NCBI GenBank assembly: GCA_903842345.1
Contig: CAIMLR010000023.1
Location: forward strand, 124,001-188,000
Reading direction: 5' to 3'
DNA from: an uncultured Myxococcales bacterium
GTDB taxonomy: Bacteria; Myxococcota_A; UBA9042
Length of the DNA stretch: 64,000 nt
The translations under genes and the position numbers were made by a program. Positions 20,875-29,993 of the stretch are shown here, in pieces. How positions within the stretch are numbered: the stretch's first letter is position 1; every line of letters starts with the position of its first letter. The notes under the pieces are model-generated. The model searched no databases. It was given only the letters and a program-made list of their open reading frames with translations, and had not been told where the DNA came from.

Positions 20875-21498
20875 TCAAGCATTGGCCAGCGATGTCGTGA
20901 GCATTGCCGCATTTGACCATGCCTCGCGTTGCACGGCGACGCCAACCGCGCCACAGGCAAGGCATTCTGCGGCATTTTCGGCGGTGATCCCGCCAAGCGC
21001 CACAACGCGTCCGGGTACGCTTTGGGTCGCCCGCTGCAGGCCTTCGGCGGCCAAGGGTTCAGCGCCGGGCTTGGAGGGCGTGGCGAAAACCGGCGACACG
21101 AGGAGCCAATCCGCGCCGAGCAGCCAGCGGCGGCGCGCCATGGCCGGATCGTGACAAACGCGGCTGATCTGCAAAGGCGGCCAGGCGGTCATGGGCCGAT
21201 CCGCATCGCGCTCGGTCAGGTGGACAAAGTCGACGCCGAGTTCGCTGAGCGCTTCACTTTCCTCCGGCAAGTCCGCGTCGACGGGCAGGGTGATGCCCAG
21301 TCGCAAGTCCGGCGGACGGCGCAGCATCGCCAGCTGCGCGCGCCACTCCGCGAGGGTCCACCCGTGCGCACGCAGGTACACGGCCGCGCCTGAACCGAGA
21401 GGCTGCGTCGCCGCCCGAAAGCCAGCCAATTGTCCCGCAAACCCGCGATCGGCGTACCAGCCGTCCGGGGCGACCGCGAGCAGGCGCGGAGGCGCCAT
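20875..21498 (-). CDS. ThiE/TenI family protein, TenI-like
   Basis: 207 residues, TIM-barrel fold of the thiamine phosphate synthase/thiazole tautomerase family. Recognisable elements are GADWLLVSPVFATPSKPG (phosphate-binding loop region) and VVALGGITAENA near the C-terminus. The ThiE substrate motif QLRxK appears as YLRAH and the conserved Asn-Asp pair is replaced by Thr-Leu, whereas a His is kept in VCHDPAMA. That favours TenI-type thiazole tautomerase or a diverged protein over a true ThiE. The start is ATG at 21498, overlapping the thiG stop (ATGA). It is the last gene of the run. Confidence 0.8.
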   Translation of the reverse strand: MAPPRLLAVAPDGWYADRGFAGQLAGFRAATQPLGSGAAVYLRAHGWTLAEWRAQLAMLRRPPDLRLGITLPVDADLPEESEALSELGVDFVHLTERDADRPMTAWPPLQISRVCHDPAMARRRWLLGADWLLVSPVFATPSKPGAEPLAAEGLQRATQSVPGRVVALGGITAENAAECLACGAVGVAVQREAWSNAAMLTTSLANA

Positions 21499-22295
21499 CA
21501 GCCGATGAGTCCGGTGATGGGGCTCGACGCGTTGGCGTACAGGCGTTTTTCCATGCGACCGGCGCGAAACGCCAGCCGGCCGGCTTCCACCGCTTGGCGC
21601 ATCGCGATCGCCATGGCGACCGGCTGCTGCGCGCTGGCAATCGCCGTGTTCATCAGCACCGCGGTGCAGCCCAACTCCAGGGCAATCGCCGCGTCGGAAG
21701 CCGTGCCCACGCCCGCGTCGACCAGCACGGGCACTTTGGCCTGCTCCAGGATGATGCGCAGGTTGTACGGGTTGCGGATGCCCAAGCCGGAGCCGATCGG
21801 CGCGCCGAGCGGCATGACCGCGACGCAGCCCGCTTCCGCGAGCTTGAGGCAAATGATCGGGTCGTCGCTGCAGTACGGCAGCACAGAAAAGCCTTCAGCA
21901 ACGAGGATCTTCGCCGCGGCGAGCGTCGCTTGGTTGTCCGGGAACAGGGTCTGCGGGTCGCCGATCACTTCCAGCTTGATGAGGTCGCCCATGCCGACTT
22001 CCCGCGCCAGACGCGCCGTCCGCACGGCTTCATCCACGGAGTAGCAGCCCGCGGTATTGGGCAGCAGCGTGTGCCGCGTCCGATCGAGCGCGTCGAGCAC
22101 CGTGGCACCGGTCTTGCCGGACAGATCCACGCGCCGCACCGCGACGGTCACGATCTCCGCGTGGGATTCCAGGATGGCTTCCCGCTGCACTTCCAGCGAC
22201 GGGTACTTGCCCGTGCCCACCAGGAGCCGCGACGCAAACGTCCGTCCGGCCAGCGTCCAGGTATCGCCCTGCGGCGTCCAATCTTGCGTCGTCAT
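21498..22295 (-). CDS. thiG: Thiazole synthase ThiG
   Basis: 265 residues, the usual ThiG length. It condenses deoxyxylulose 5-phosphate, dehydroglycine and ThiS thiocarboxylate into the thiamine thiazole. It shows the characteristic N-terminal [10 protein letters not shown] and the central PLGAPIGSG and [12 protein letters not shown] phosphate-loop segments. AAGGAG lies seven bases before the ATG. It follows thiS after 18 bases and overlaps the ThiE/TenI-family gene. No thiamine-pyrophosphate riboswitch is seen near it; the genes ride at the end of a glycan operon. ThiF and a glycine/tyrosine dehydrogenase partner (ThiO/ThiH) must be encoded elsewhere. Confidence 0.96.
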   Translation of the reverse strand: MTTQDWTPQGDTWTLAGRTFASRLLVGTGKYPSLEVQREAILESHAEIVTVAVRRVDLSGKTGATVLDALDRTRHTLLPNTAGCYSVDEAVRTARLAREVGMGDLIKLEVIGDPQTLFPDNQATLAAAKILVAEGFSVLPYCSDDPIICLKLAEAGCVAVMPLGAPIGSGLGIRNPYNLRIILEQAKVPVLVDAGVGTASDAAIALELGCTAVLMNTAIASAQQPVAMAIAMRQAVEAGRLAFRAGRMEKRLYANASSPITGLIG

Positions 22296-22313
22296 TCTGG
22301 CTCCTTGGGCGGG

Positions 22314-22544
22314 CTAGGCGCCGCCACCGACAAATTGCACGAGTTCAATCACGTCCCCGTCCTGCAGTGCGGTCGTCGCGTGATCGGCGCGCCGCACGAT
22401 GGCGAGGTTGCGCTCCACCGCCACGGTCTCGCGCGGCAACTTCAGCGCCGCGAGCAGGTCCGCCACGGTGTCGCCCACGTCCGCCGTCCGCGGTTCACCG
22501 TTGACAAGAAGCTTCAGGGTTTGCGGCTGTGTCGTCGCGGCCAT
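22314..22544 (-). CDS. thiS: Sulfur carrier protein ThiS with one extra C-terminal residue
   Basis: 76 residues with the ubiquitin-like beta-grasp fold ([11 protein letters not shown] start, [14 protein letters not shown] near the end). ThiS carries sulfur as a C-terminal thiocarboxylate on a terminal Gly-Gly. Here the sequence ends Gly-Gly-Gly-Ala, one residue past the expected end, which is odd unless trimmed or tolerated. The first 50 bases overlap the 3' end of the O-antigen ligase-type gene, implying translational coupling. thiG follows. Confidence 0.9.
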   Translation of the reverse strand: MAATTQPQTLKLLVNGEPRTADVGDTVADLLAALKLPRETVAVERNLAIVRRADHATTALQDGDVIELVQFVGGGA

Positions 22545-24315
22545 CGGGTGTTCCTGTGGCGCCTGCGGCTGTCAGCGGCGCGCCACACGCGAGGCCCAGA
22601 AGCGGCCAGACAAAGACCGCGACCTGCGTGTAGGCGAGAAAATAGTCGACCTGACTGTGCACGGCAAGCCCGCCAAGCGCCGCCATCGCCGCCAGCGCCG
22701 GGCCATCCGCCGGCAGCCGACCGCTGCGCAGAATGCGCCACAGCCGCCGACCGCTGATCCCGACGAGCGCGAGAAGCACCCCGAGCCCCAGCAGGCCAAA
22801 ATCCACAGCGGTCTCGGCCGCCACCGAGTGCGCGCGCGCGCGATCGTCGTAGCTGGGGTCCGGCACCCACCCGCGGTGCACAAGGTGAAAGCGATCCGCG
22901 CCGTAGCCCAGCAGCGGCCGCCGGGCAAACAGCAGGAGCGCCGCCCGCCAATAGTGCCGCCGCTCCAAATCCGCGGCGCGGGACACCGTCACGCCGGACG
23001 TGTCGGTCGGCCGCCCCAACATCACGCCGCGCGCCCGCATCGTCGCGCCATCTTCGCCCGGCGCCAGCACGGTGCAGTGCAGCCACGCCATCGGATTGCC
23101 CAGCGCGCTGATGCGCAGCACCTGATCGCGGATGACGTCGGCGGCCAGCACGTACTCGCCAGGCTTGGACGGCAACTGCGGGTGCAACGCCAGCCGGACG
23201 CGGTCGCCGTGGTTCACGGTCGGCAGCGGCACCGTCTCCCACCACGGCATGACCATGTGGCCCGTGGGCGTCAGCAGCGTGTACATGACGGAGCCCGGCG
23301 CCTGCGCGTTGGACAGCGGCCACTCGCCCGAGTTCTTGACCGTGACCGGCACCGTCAGCCGCTCGCCCGGCTTGCCCACGCACGCTTGCTCAAACGTGTA
23401 GCGCGCCTGATAGCTGCGTTCGGTCAGGCCGATGCGCGCCCGCATGTCCGGATTGGCGGCGTAGGCAATCACGACCGTGACCGCGTAGCCGATGGCGAGG
23501 ATCCGCAGCCACACGCGGTGTTGGGGCGCATTCTGCCGCGCCGCGACCGCCAGCAGCAGCGCGCCCACGACCGCCGCGCCAAAGCCCGCACGCGAATACG
23601 TCAGGGACAGCAGCACCGCGACGGTCCCCAGCCACAGGAGCAGCGGCAGCCGCAGCCAGCGCCGGTGCCATTGCGTGACCGCGAAGACGAGCAGCGTTGG
23701 CGCCGTCAGCTCAAAGTACGCCGCGGCCGTGTTGGCGTGGTAGAAAACCATCGCCAGGCGTTGTTCGCCGAGCATCCACGTCGGTTCGTCGCGGAACAGC
23801 CGCAAGAACGGCTCCAGGTCGCGGCCCAGCCGGCGTTCCGCCAGCCCGAGGCTGGTCAGCAGCGCCAGCCCCAGCAGGAGCCCCGCAAGCAGCGTGCGCT
23901 GGAATCGTGGGTAAAACGACAGCAGGCACGCGACGCCCGCGAGCACCGTCATGCCCGTCGTGCGCAGGCTGACCTTGAGGATGAGTCCCAGCGGCGCCGG
24001 CTGGCCGTGATCGGGGGGCGCCCACAGCGCGCTGGCAAAATGCAACGCCGCCCATGCCGCCAGGACTGCGAGCACCGGTCGCGACTGCCGGATGTGCGCC
24101 TGAAAGTGCGGATCGCCGCGGTTCAGCCACACGGCCGCCACCCCGAGCAGCGCCGCGACCGCCGCCAGCATTTCCGGCAGCGAGACGTTCAGGCCGCCCA
24201 GCGCGAGGCCGTCGCGGAATTCCCAGGGGCCAAAAGCCAGGAGCGCGGCCATCGCCAGCGCCGCGCCATTGCGTGCGACCTCGCCCGCCGGTTGCCCGGA
24301 AGTCAGCCACTTCAC
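22495..24315 (-). CDS. O-antigen ligase/Wzy-type membrane protein with extracytoplasmic domain
   Basis: 606 residues from a GTG at 24315 whose GTGA overlaps the flippase stop. It has about ten N-terminal helices with LTYSRAGF near residue 260, then an unusual hydrophilic segment (about 305-425) resembling an Ig-like/NEW3 fold ([17 protein letters not shown] ... [12 protein letters not shown]), then [10 protein letters not shown], characteristic of the Wzy_C family, and more helices. Proteins of this family either polymerise glycan repeat units or ligate undecaprenyl-linked glycan to an acceptor at the periplasmic face. It is the only polymerase/ligase candidate in this operon, so which reaction it performs is open. 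It sits between the flippase and thiS. Confidence 0.85.
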   Translation of the reverse strand: MKWLTSGQPAGEVARNGAALAMAALLAFGPWEFRDGLALGGLNVSLPEMLAAVAALLGVAAVWLNRGDPHFQAHIRQSRPVLAVLAAWAALHFASALWAPPDHGQPAPLGLILKVSLRTTGMTVLAGVACLLSFYPRFQRTLLAGLLLGLALLTSLGLAERRLGRDLEPFLRLFRDEPTWMLGEQRLAMVFYHANTAAAYFELTAPTLLVFAVTQWHRRWLRLPLLLWLGTVAVLLSLTYSRAGFGAAVVGALLLAVAARQNAPQHRVWLRILAIGYAVTVVIAYAANPDMRARIGLTERSYQARYTFEQACVGKPGERLTVPVTVKNSGEWPLSNAQAPGSVMYTLLTPTGHMVMPWWETVPLPTVNHGDRVRLALHPQLPSKPGEYVLAADVIRDQVLRISALGNPMAWLHCTVLAPGEDGATMRARGVMLGRPTDTSGVTVSRAADLERRHYWRAALLLFARRPLLGYGADRFHLVHRGWVPDPSYDDRARAHSVAAETAVDFGLLGLGVLLALVGISGRRLWRILRSGRLPADGPALAAMAALGGLAVHSQVDYFLAYTQVAVFVWPLLGLACGAPLTAAGATGTPDGRDDTAANPEASCQR

Positions 24316-25643
24316 GCCGTCACCGCGCGCATCCGCCGGTGCATCTCCCGCCACACCAGCGGTCCGCAGAAGCCAAGCAGGACCAACTCCGTCAGGGCCG
24401 TCGCCACGCCCGCGCCGACGCCGCCATAGCGCGGCACCAGCAGCCAATTGGCGCCCACGTTCACGACGACAAGCACCAGCGTGAACGCCATCTGCTCGCC
24501 GACCAAGCCGAGCGCGACAAGCATGTGCGTCTCCAGATAGTTCACAAGCGTCAGGATTACCGACGGCGCGAGCACTTGCAGCATGCGAATCGACGGCTCA
24601 AAACCGTCGCCGTACAGCAGGTGGATGACCAGCGCTGGGGCACCCGCGAGGATCGCAGCGCCCACGCAGCCGACGACAAACAGCGCCGCCAACGTCCGCT
24701 TGTGCAGCCGCCACGCGCGCGCGGGGTCGTTGACAACCGTTTGGCTCAGCGCAGGAAAGGTCGCGGCCATCAGGATCGCCGGCACGATGCTCGCGTATTC
24801 CAGCTGCTTGTACGCCGCGCTGTACCAGCCGGTCTCTTCATCGCCGCGGAGCGCACGCAGCATCAGCACGTCGATCTTGAAGTAAACGAGGCTCGCGACA
24901 ATCGCGACCCCCAGCGGCAGCACTTCGCCGACAAAGCGGCCCATCGCATCGCGCGACCAGCCGTACTCCGGCGTCACGACCTTTTTCATCAGCCACAGCG
25001 CGTGCGCCGCACCGCCCAGCCCGGCAACCGCCATCGCACAGCCGATCGCCACCATCGTCAGGCTCAAATCGCTGCCGTTGGGCCACTGCAGCGCGGAGAG
25101 CGAGACGGCGGCAAACACCGCGATGAGCTGCAACCCGGCGAAAAGGCTGCTTGAGCGCGCCTCCAGCTCCAGCCGCTGCACGCCGCGGAAGACCTGCCAA
25201 ATCGCTTCAACCGCGGAAGTCGCCAGCCCGGCCAGGCCGACAAGCGCGATCGTGAACGCCAGCGCTCCCGCGTGCGGCCGCGGCAGCGCGCCCTTGCCCG
25301 CCAGCGGATCCGCGAGGTGCCACCACGTCAGTCCGGCCATCACCACCAGATAGCCCAGCGCGAGCACGCCCTTGAGCGTCAAGATTTGGCCGATCAGCTT
25401 GGCTGGCGGCGCATCGTGCCGGGCGATCTCGCGGGCCATGAACAGGCCGAGGCCGAGGTCCGTCATTTGCACGGCCAGCGCCGCGACAGTCACCGCATAG
25501 CTGTACTGGCCGTAGACCCGCGCGCCGAGCGTCCGGGCAATCAACGGCACGATCAGGAGCTTCAGCCCCTTCTCGACCACTGTGCCCAGGGTCTTGTAGG
25601 CGATGTTGCGCGTGACGCTGTTGCGGGCGAGGAATTCTGCCAC
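24312..25643 (-). CDS. Wzx/MVF-type oligosaccharide flippase
   Basis: About 443 residues with 12-14 predicted helices, a polysaccharide biosynthesis (MATE/MVF-like) flippase that would turn undecaprenyl-linked oligosaccharide across the inner membrane. The family-typical opening SVTRNIAYKTLGTVVEKG is clear. The start is uncertain: GTG at 25643 begins eight residues before that motif, whereas the open frame extends to 25808 with low-complexity sequence overlapping the preceding gene. No strong ribosome-binding site favours either. It overlaps the ligase-type gene by four bases. Confidence 0.85.
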   Translation of the reverse strand: MAEFLARNSVTRNIAYKTLGTVVEKGLKLLIVPLIARTLGARVYGQYSYAVTVAALAVQMTDLGLGLFMAREIARHDAPPAKLIGQILTLKGVLALGYLVVMAGLTWWHLADPLAGKGALPRPHAGALAFTIALVGLAGLATSAVEAIWQVFRGVQRLELEARSSSLFAGLQLIAVFAAVSLSALQWPNGSDLSLTMVAIGCAMAVAGLGGAAHALWLMKKVVTPEYGWSRDAMGRFVGEVLPLGVAIVASLVYFKIDVLMLRALRGDEETGWYSAAYKQLEYASIVPAILMAATFPALSQTVVNDPARAWRLHKRTLAALFVVGCVGAAILAGAPALVIHLLYGDGFEPSIRMLQVLAPSVILTLVNYLETHMLVALGLVGEQMAFTLVLVVVNVGANWLLVPRYGGVGAGVATALTELVLLGFCGPLVWREMHRRMRAVTA

Positions 25644-25737
25644 GGTCTGCCAGAGGATCCGGAAGTGGATCGCGAAGCGCGGGAGTTTACCTGCCGCACG
25701 CGATCCGGGCAAACCGGCGGGAAATGCCCGCTCCGCG

Positions 25738-26586
25738 CTACTTCTTCTTGGGGTGCGCCCGCTTCGCCTTGCGCGGTTTGGCAAACGCCGGCGGGCCGTG
25801 ACCGGCAAACGTCATGAGCTGCTGCAACTGCTGCCAATCGGCGTAACCTTTGGGATCTTCCAGCATCAGGCCGTGCAGATGCGCCAGAATCTCCGCGTGC
25901 GTCGTCTCCGGGAGCTGCGCCATCAGCGCCGGCACCAGCTTTTGCAGGTCACCCGCGAGCCGGTCACGCCACTCCGGGCGAAACGCGCGCCGGGCCGCAT
26001 GGATGAACAACGCGCCGCGAATCGTGAGCGCGGCGCCATACACGACTTGCCCGGCTTCCCGCTGCAGCCACTGGGGCGCCGCGGTGTTCTCTCGCAAGCC
26101 GCGCGCCCGGTTGATCAGCTGCAGCAACTGCAGATTCACGTCCAGCGCCACGCGCGTCGCCTCCACAAGTTCGGCGTCAAAAAAGAAGTCGCCGGCCAGC
26201 GGCTTCGCGTACAGCAGCGCCAGCGCGCCCCGCGGCTGCGCGTATCCGCTCAAGTCGGCGATCCGCGCGCGCAAATCGTCGGTCGTCGTGGCGTCCTTGG
26301 CCAACGGCAGCGGCGCGACAAGCCGGGCGAAAACCGCGCCTGAAGCGGCGCTCTCCCGTCGCGGCAACTTGAGTGGATCCTCGGCGGCCAGTTTTTGCAG
26401 GATTCCCACCGCGTGCCGCAAATCGTCGTCGTCCCACGGACGGTTCGGCAGCGGCAGGCCCTTTTCTGCATACTGCGCCGCGGTCAGCGAATGATCCGCC
26501 GCGACCATCAACGGCTCCGCCAGCGCGGGCGGCGCCAGCAACAACAGCAGCATCGTCGCGAGCCAAAGTCGGAGGGAGGCCGTCAT
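25738..26586 (-). CDS. Secreted helical protein of unknown function in glycan operon
   Basis: 282 residues. A clear signal peptide (LATMLLLLLAPPALA, cleavage before EP) precedes a mostly helical, Leu/Ala-rich domain and a strongly basic C-terminal tail (KPRKAKRAHPKKK). I do not recognise a family. It starts three bases after the sugar-phosphate transferase stop and is followed by the flippase, so it probably acts in the periplasm on the same glycan. The basic tail could bind an anionic polymer; that is speculation. Confidence 0.75.
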   Translation of the reverse strand: MTASLRLWLATMLLLLLAPPALAEPLMVAADHSLTAAQYAEKGLPLPNRPWDDDDLRHAVGILQKLAAEDPLKLPRRESAASGAVFARLVAPLPLAKDATTTDDLRARIADLSGYAQPRGALALLYAKPLAGDFFFDAELVEATRVALDVNLQLLQLINRARGLRENTAAPQWLQREAGQVVYGAALTIRGALFIHAARRAFRPEWRDRLAGDLQKLVPALMAQLPETTHAEILAHLHGLMLEDPKGYADWQQLQQLMTFAGHGPPAFAKPRKAKRAHPKKK

Positions 26587-26589
26587 GGG

Positions 26590-27366
26590 CTACTCGCCCG
26601 CAACGACTGCGGCGAACGTGCGCAGGAAAATCTTGGCGTCCAGCAACAGCGAAAGGTGGCGGACGTAGTAGAGGTCAAACGCGGTGCGATCGGCGATCGA
26701 GACGTTGCCGCGCAGACCATTGACCTGCGCCCAACCGGACAGGCCGGGCTGGACGGTGTGCCGCAGGTCATAGCCCTCAAATTGCTTGCGGAAACGGGCG
26801 ACGAACACCGGCCGCTCGGGACGCGGGCCAATCCAGCTCATGTCGCCGACGAGGATGTTCCACACCTGCGGCAGTTCGTCCAGGCTGGTCCGCCGCAGCA
26901 CGCCGCCGACCTTGGTGACGCGCGTGTCAAAGTTGCGCGCCCATTGCGGACCGGCTTTCTCGGCGTCCACGACCATCGAGCGGAATTTCAGGCAGTCAAA
27001 AAGCTTGCCGTCCTTGCCCACGCGGACCTGGCGATACAGGACGGGACCGCGCGAATCGAGCTTCACCGCCACGGCGATGCCGGCCAGCAACGGCGCGCCT
27101 GCGGTCAAAGCCGCCAGCGAGAAGCCGATGTCAAACGCCCGCTTCGCCGCCAGTTGCAGCGGCCGGTTGGGCACTTTCTCCGCGACGGGGGCGAACACGG
27201 GCTCGTCAAACGTCTCGCTCTCCGCGCGCTGCTTGGACGGACCGGCTTTGTCGTACAAATCCTGCGCCGGATCGCGCTCAACGGGCGTCTCAGCGTCCTC
27301 CACTGCCGCGGGCGCTGGAACGACCTTGAGCTCGGGCTGGGCAGGGTGGCGGCGGGGGCGAGTCAT
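26590..27366 (-). CDS. Undecaprenyl-phosphate sugar-phosphate transferase (WcaJ/PglC type)
   Basis: 258 residues, a small monotopic phosphoglycosyl transferase that starts lipid-linked oligosaccharide synthesis by moving sugar-1-phosphate to undecaprenyl phosphate. A disordered N-terminus (about 1-65) precedes the KRAFDIGFSLAAL re-entrant helix, then LYRQVRVGKDGKLFDCLKFRSM, the Asp-Glu pair in TSLDELPQVWNIL and GPRPE, all hallmarks of the catalytic core. It overlaps the GT4 gene by ATGA and precedes the secreted protein by three bases. The sugar is not predictable. Confidence 0.93.
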   Translation of the reverse strand: MTRPRRHPAQPELKVVPAPAAVEDAETPVERDPAQDLYDKAGPSKQRAESETFDEPVFAPVAEKVPNRPLQLAAKRAFDIGFSLAALTAGAPLLAGIAVAVKLDSRGPVLYRQVRVGKDGKLFDCLKFRSMVVDAEKAGPQWARNFDTRVTKVGGVLRRTSLDELPQVWNILVGDMSWIGPRPERPVFVARFRKQFEGYDLRHTVQPGLSGWAQVNGLRGNVSIADRTAFDLYYVRHLSLLLDAKIFLRTFAAVVAGE

Positions 27367-28550
27367 GCAACCTCATGCGTGGGCCGTGTGCCGCGACGCG
27401 GCTTGTGCAGCGCGTCGGCGACGATGGCGGCCATCCGGTCCAGAAACGCCTCGCGGTCAAACAACCGGGCGTGCTGCCTACAAGTGTCGGGATCGACCGC
27501 CAAGCGGTCAAGTTGCTGCACCGCGGCGACGAGCGCTTCTGGCGTCGATTGATGGAAAAACACGCCGGTCTGGCCGTCCACAACCGTTTCCAGCGCGCCG
27601 CCCTTGCCCAGCGCCACAACGGGGACGCCCGCCGCCTGCGCTTCCAGCGGCACGATGCCAAAATCTTCTTCGCCCGGAAACGCGAACAGCCGCGCGCCCG
27701 CGTACCAGCCCGCGAGGTCCTCTTCTGGCACGCGGCCGATGAATTTCACGTTGGCCGGTGCGGAACGCTCCAACCGCGCGCGCTCCGGGCCGTCGCCGAC
27801 AATCATCAACTGGCGATGCGGCATGAGGCGCCACGCTTCCACGGCGAGATCCGCGCGCTTGTAGGGCACCAGACCGCCCAGCAACAGGTCGTAGCGCTCG
27901 CTCTCCGCCACCACCGGCAGATGGGCAAAGCGGTCGCATTCCACCGGCGGCGGCACAACGTCGGCGTCGCGGTGATAGAACTGCTTGATCTTGTGCGCGG
28001 TATTCTCGCTGTTGGCGACGAACCGATCCACGCGGTCCAGCGTCGCGACGTCAAATTCGCGCAGGAGCTTGGCCGCCGTGTGCAGGGCCGGCCGCGCGAG
28101 GCGCAGCAACGGGGAACTGCCGCTCACGTAGTCGTCCGTGCGATCCCACGCGTACCGCACCGGCGTGTGGCAATAGCACACGTGCACCGCGCCCGGGCCC
28201 GCGAGCGCGGCCTTGGCGACGCAGTGGCTGGACGACAGCACCAGGTCGAATTCCGAGAGATCAAACGACTCGATCGCCTTGGGATACAGCGGCAGCAGCC
28301 AGCGGTGCTTTTTCTGCGCCATCGGCAGCCGATCGGCAAAACTCGTCACGTGCCGCATCGCCTCAATCCGCGGCGTCGCGACGCCCGGTTGGCGCACCAG
28401 CGTGTGCACCACGGCTTGCGGAAACAGCTCGCACAGCGCGTCCAGCACGCGCTCGCCGCCACGGAGCGTGACGAGCCAATCGTGGATGATGGCGACGCGC
28501 AGGTTGGGCGGCAACGCGGCGCGCGCCGATCGGTGGGACGGATGGGCCAT
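27363..28550 (-). CDS. GT4-family glycosyltransferase
   Basis: 395 residues, GT-B fold. The N-terminal RVAIIHDWLVTLRGGERVL loop and the C-terminal E-x7-E element in EEDFGIVPLEAQAAG are typical of GT4 mannosyl/galactosyl-type transferases. The start codon directly abuts the TAA stop of the DprE1-like gene and the stop overlaps the sugar-phosphate transferase start, so the genes are tightly coupled. It probably adds the second sugar to the lipid-linked intermediate. Donor and acceptor are unknown. Confidence 0.92.
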   Translation of the reverse strand: MAHPSHRSARAALPPNLRVAIIHDWLVTLRGGERVLDALCELFPQAVVHTLVRQPGVATPRIEAMRHVTSFADRLPMAQKKHRWLLPLYPKAIESFDLSEFDLVLSSSHCVAKAALAGPGAVHVCYCHTPVRYAWDRTDDYVSGSSPLLRLARPALHTAAKLLREFDVATLDRVDRFVANSENTAHKIKQFYHRDADVVPPPVECDRFAHLPVVAESERYDLLLGGLVPYKRADLAVEAWRLMPHRQLMIVGDGPERARLERSAPANVKFIGRVPEEDLAGWYAGARLFAFPGEEDFGIVPLEAQAAGVPVVALGKGGALETVVDGQTGVFFHQSTPEALVAAVQQLDRLAVDPDTCRQHARLFDREAFLDRMAAIVADALHKPRRGTRPTHEVA

Positions 28551-29993
28551 TTAGCTGAGCTTCTCGAGCGCCGGCGCAACGGCGCGTTCATAGAGATCCG
28601 TGGCCAGCAGACCTTGAGGGTCCAGTTCACGGCGCAGCGCGGCAAACTGCTGCAAGTTGGCCTTGGGCCACGCCGCCAGAACGGATTCCGGCCGAAGCGT
28701 CGCGTCCTTGGCAAAGTAGAAGCGCCCGCCCGCTGCGGTCACGATGGCGTCGACCTCGTGGCACATCTGCCAGAGCCGGTCGCGGTTGCCCGCCGTCACG
28801 GCAAAATCCTGGGCCATCGAATAGCCGTCCAGACCATGGGTCAGCAGAAAGCGATCCGGTCGATGGCGCTTCATCACCGCGAGCCACGTCGGCAGGCCAT
28901 AGCGGTGCTGAAGGGCAAACACTTCGCCAAACACGCGCTGCGCTTCCGCTTTGGGCAGAAAAATCTGGTGCTGAATCAGCCCGCCCGGCTTGTACGCCCA
29001 CTTCCAGTTCGGCACGTAATCCAGCAGGAAGTGGAACGCCGCATGGCCCTGACGGTACCGTTTGCCGTGTTCCAGCAGGCGCGCCGACCCGTACTTGACG
29101 AGGTTCACGAACCGCATCCCCAAATTGTTGGAGAACGGCCACAGCAGCGCCCACATCCAGGACTTGGGAATGACGCCAAACAGCCGCGAGGGCAGCGTTT
29201 GCGAGGCGACCGTCATGCGCTTGTCCGGGTGCGGATCGGCGCCCGGCGGCAGTTGATGCGCCATGTGCACGAGGCCGCGGCCAAGCGACTTCCCGGCGGC
29301 AAACGCGTCGATCCACGCGACAAGGTAGTCGGAGCGATCCTGCCAGTCGTCAAAAATCTTGAAGATCTCTGCGAGGTTGCTGCCGCACAGCGCGTCCACG
29401 TCCAGCTGCCCGGAGTAGATGTGCTTGAGCTGCAATTCCACTTCCGTGATGATGGCCAGCTCGCCAAAACCGCCAATGACCGCCGCGAACAGCGGATCGT
29501 CGGGCGTCAGCGCGCGCTCCGTGCCATCCATCAGCAGCACGCGCAGGCGCAGCACGTGTTCGCCAATCGGCCCGACGCGGTAGGCGTTCTTGCCGTGGAT
29601 GTTCATCGCGACCGCGCCGCCAAGCGTGGGCGCCATCGTGCCGGAGACGACCGGCGGCCACCAGCCGTGCGGGAGGACGTGCTGCCAGATGTCGCCGATT
29701 GTCGCGCCGGCTTCGACGCGAATGACGCCGGTGTCAGCGTGGAAATCCAGGATGCGGTTGAAGCGCGTGAAGTCGAGGACCAGCTTGCCCGTGCCGCACG
29801 AGGCGTCGCCGTACGAGCAACCGGCGCCACGGAGGGCGATTTTTTGGCCGGACGCGCGCGCGAGGTCGACCGCGGCGCGGATGGCGGCGACGGAAGTGGG
29901 TTGCACGACCTGCGCGATGCCGCCAACGACCATGCCCCAGCCCTCGACACGGGCGGCGACGGGGGCGATCGCGCTTGCCGGTGTGCTGCTCAT
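28551..29993 (-). CDS. DprE1-like FAD-linked oxidase
   Basis: 480 residues. It resembles mycobacterial DprE1, the FAD subunit that oxidises decaprenyl-phosphoryl ribose at C2. It shares ALRGAGCSYGD, GGAVAMNIHGKN (with the His that binds FAD), GGFGELAIITEVEL, GGLIQHQIFLPK and a C-terminal GGRFYFAKD (the catalytic Lys region) followed by a LDPQGLLATDL stretch. In the DprE1 segment that holds the benzothiazinone-reactive Cys, this protein reads SMAQDFAV, without Cys. The start at 29993 is chosen because its ATG overlaps the DprE2-like stop (ATGA). Together the pair would epimerise a polyprenyl-phosphate sugar by oxidation then reduction; the exact sugar is inferred. Confidence 0.88.
   Translation of the reverse strand: MSSTPASAIAPVAARVEGWGMVVGGIAQVVQPTSVAAIRAAVDLARASGQKIALRGAGCSYGDASCGTGKLVLDFTRFNRILDFHADTGVIRVEAGATIGDIWQHVLPHGWWPPVVSGTMAPTLGGAVAMNIHGKNAYRVGPIGEHVLRLRVLLMDGTERALTPDDPLFAAVIGGFGELAIITEVELQLKHIYSGQLDVDALCGSNLAEIFKIFDDWQDRSDYLVAWIDAFAAGKSLGRGLVHMAHQLPPGADPHPDKRMTVASQTLPSRLFGVIPKSWMWALLWPFSNNLGMRFVNLVKYGSARLLEHGKRYRQGHAAFHFLLDYVPNWKWAYKPGGLIQHQIFLPKAEAQRVFGEVFALQHRYGLPTWLAVMKRHRPDRFLLTHGLDGYSMAQDFAVTAGNRDRLWQMCHEVDAIVTAAGGRFYFAKDATLRPESVLAAWPKANLQQFAALRRELDPQGLLATDLYERAVAPALEKLS

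Noticed and set aside
20875-21498. Naming this gene thiE outright
   Set aside because: The QLRxK and Asn-Asp substrate residues of thiamine phosphate synthase are replaced, so the reaction is uncertain.
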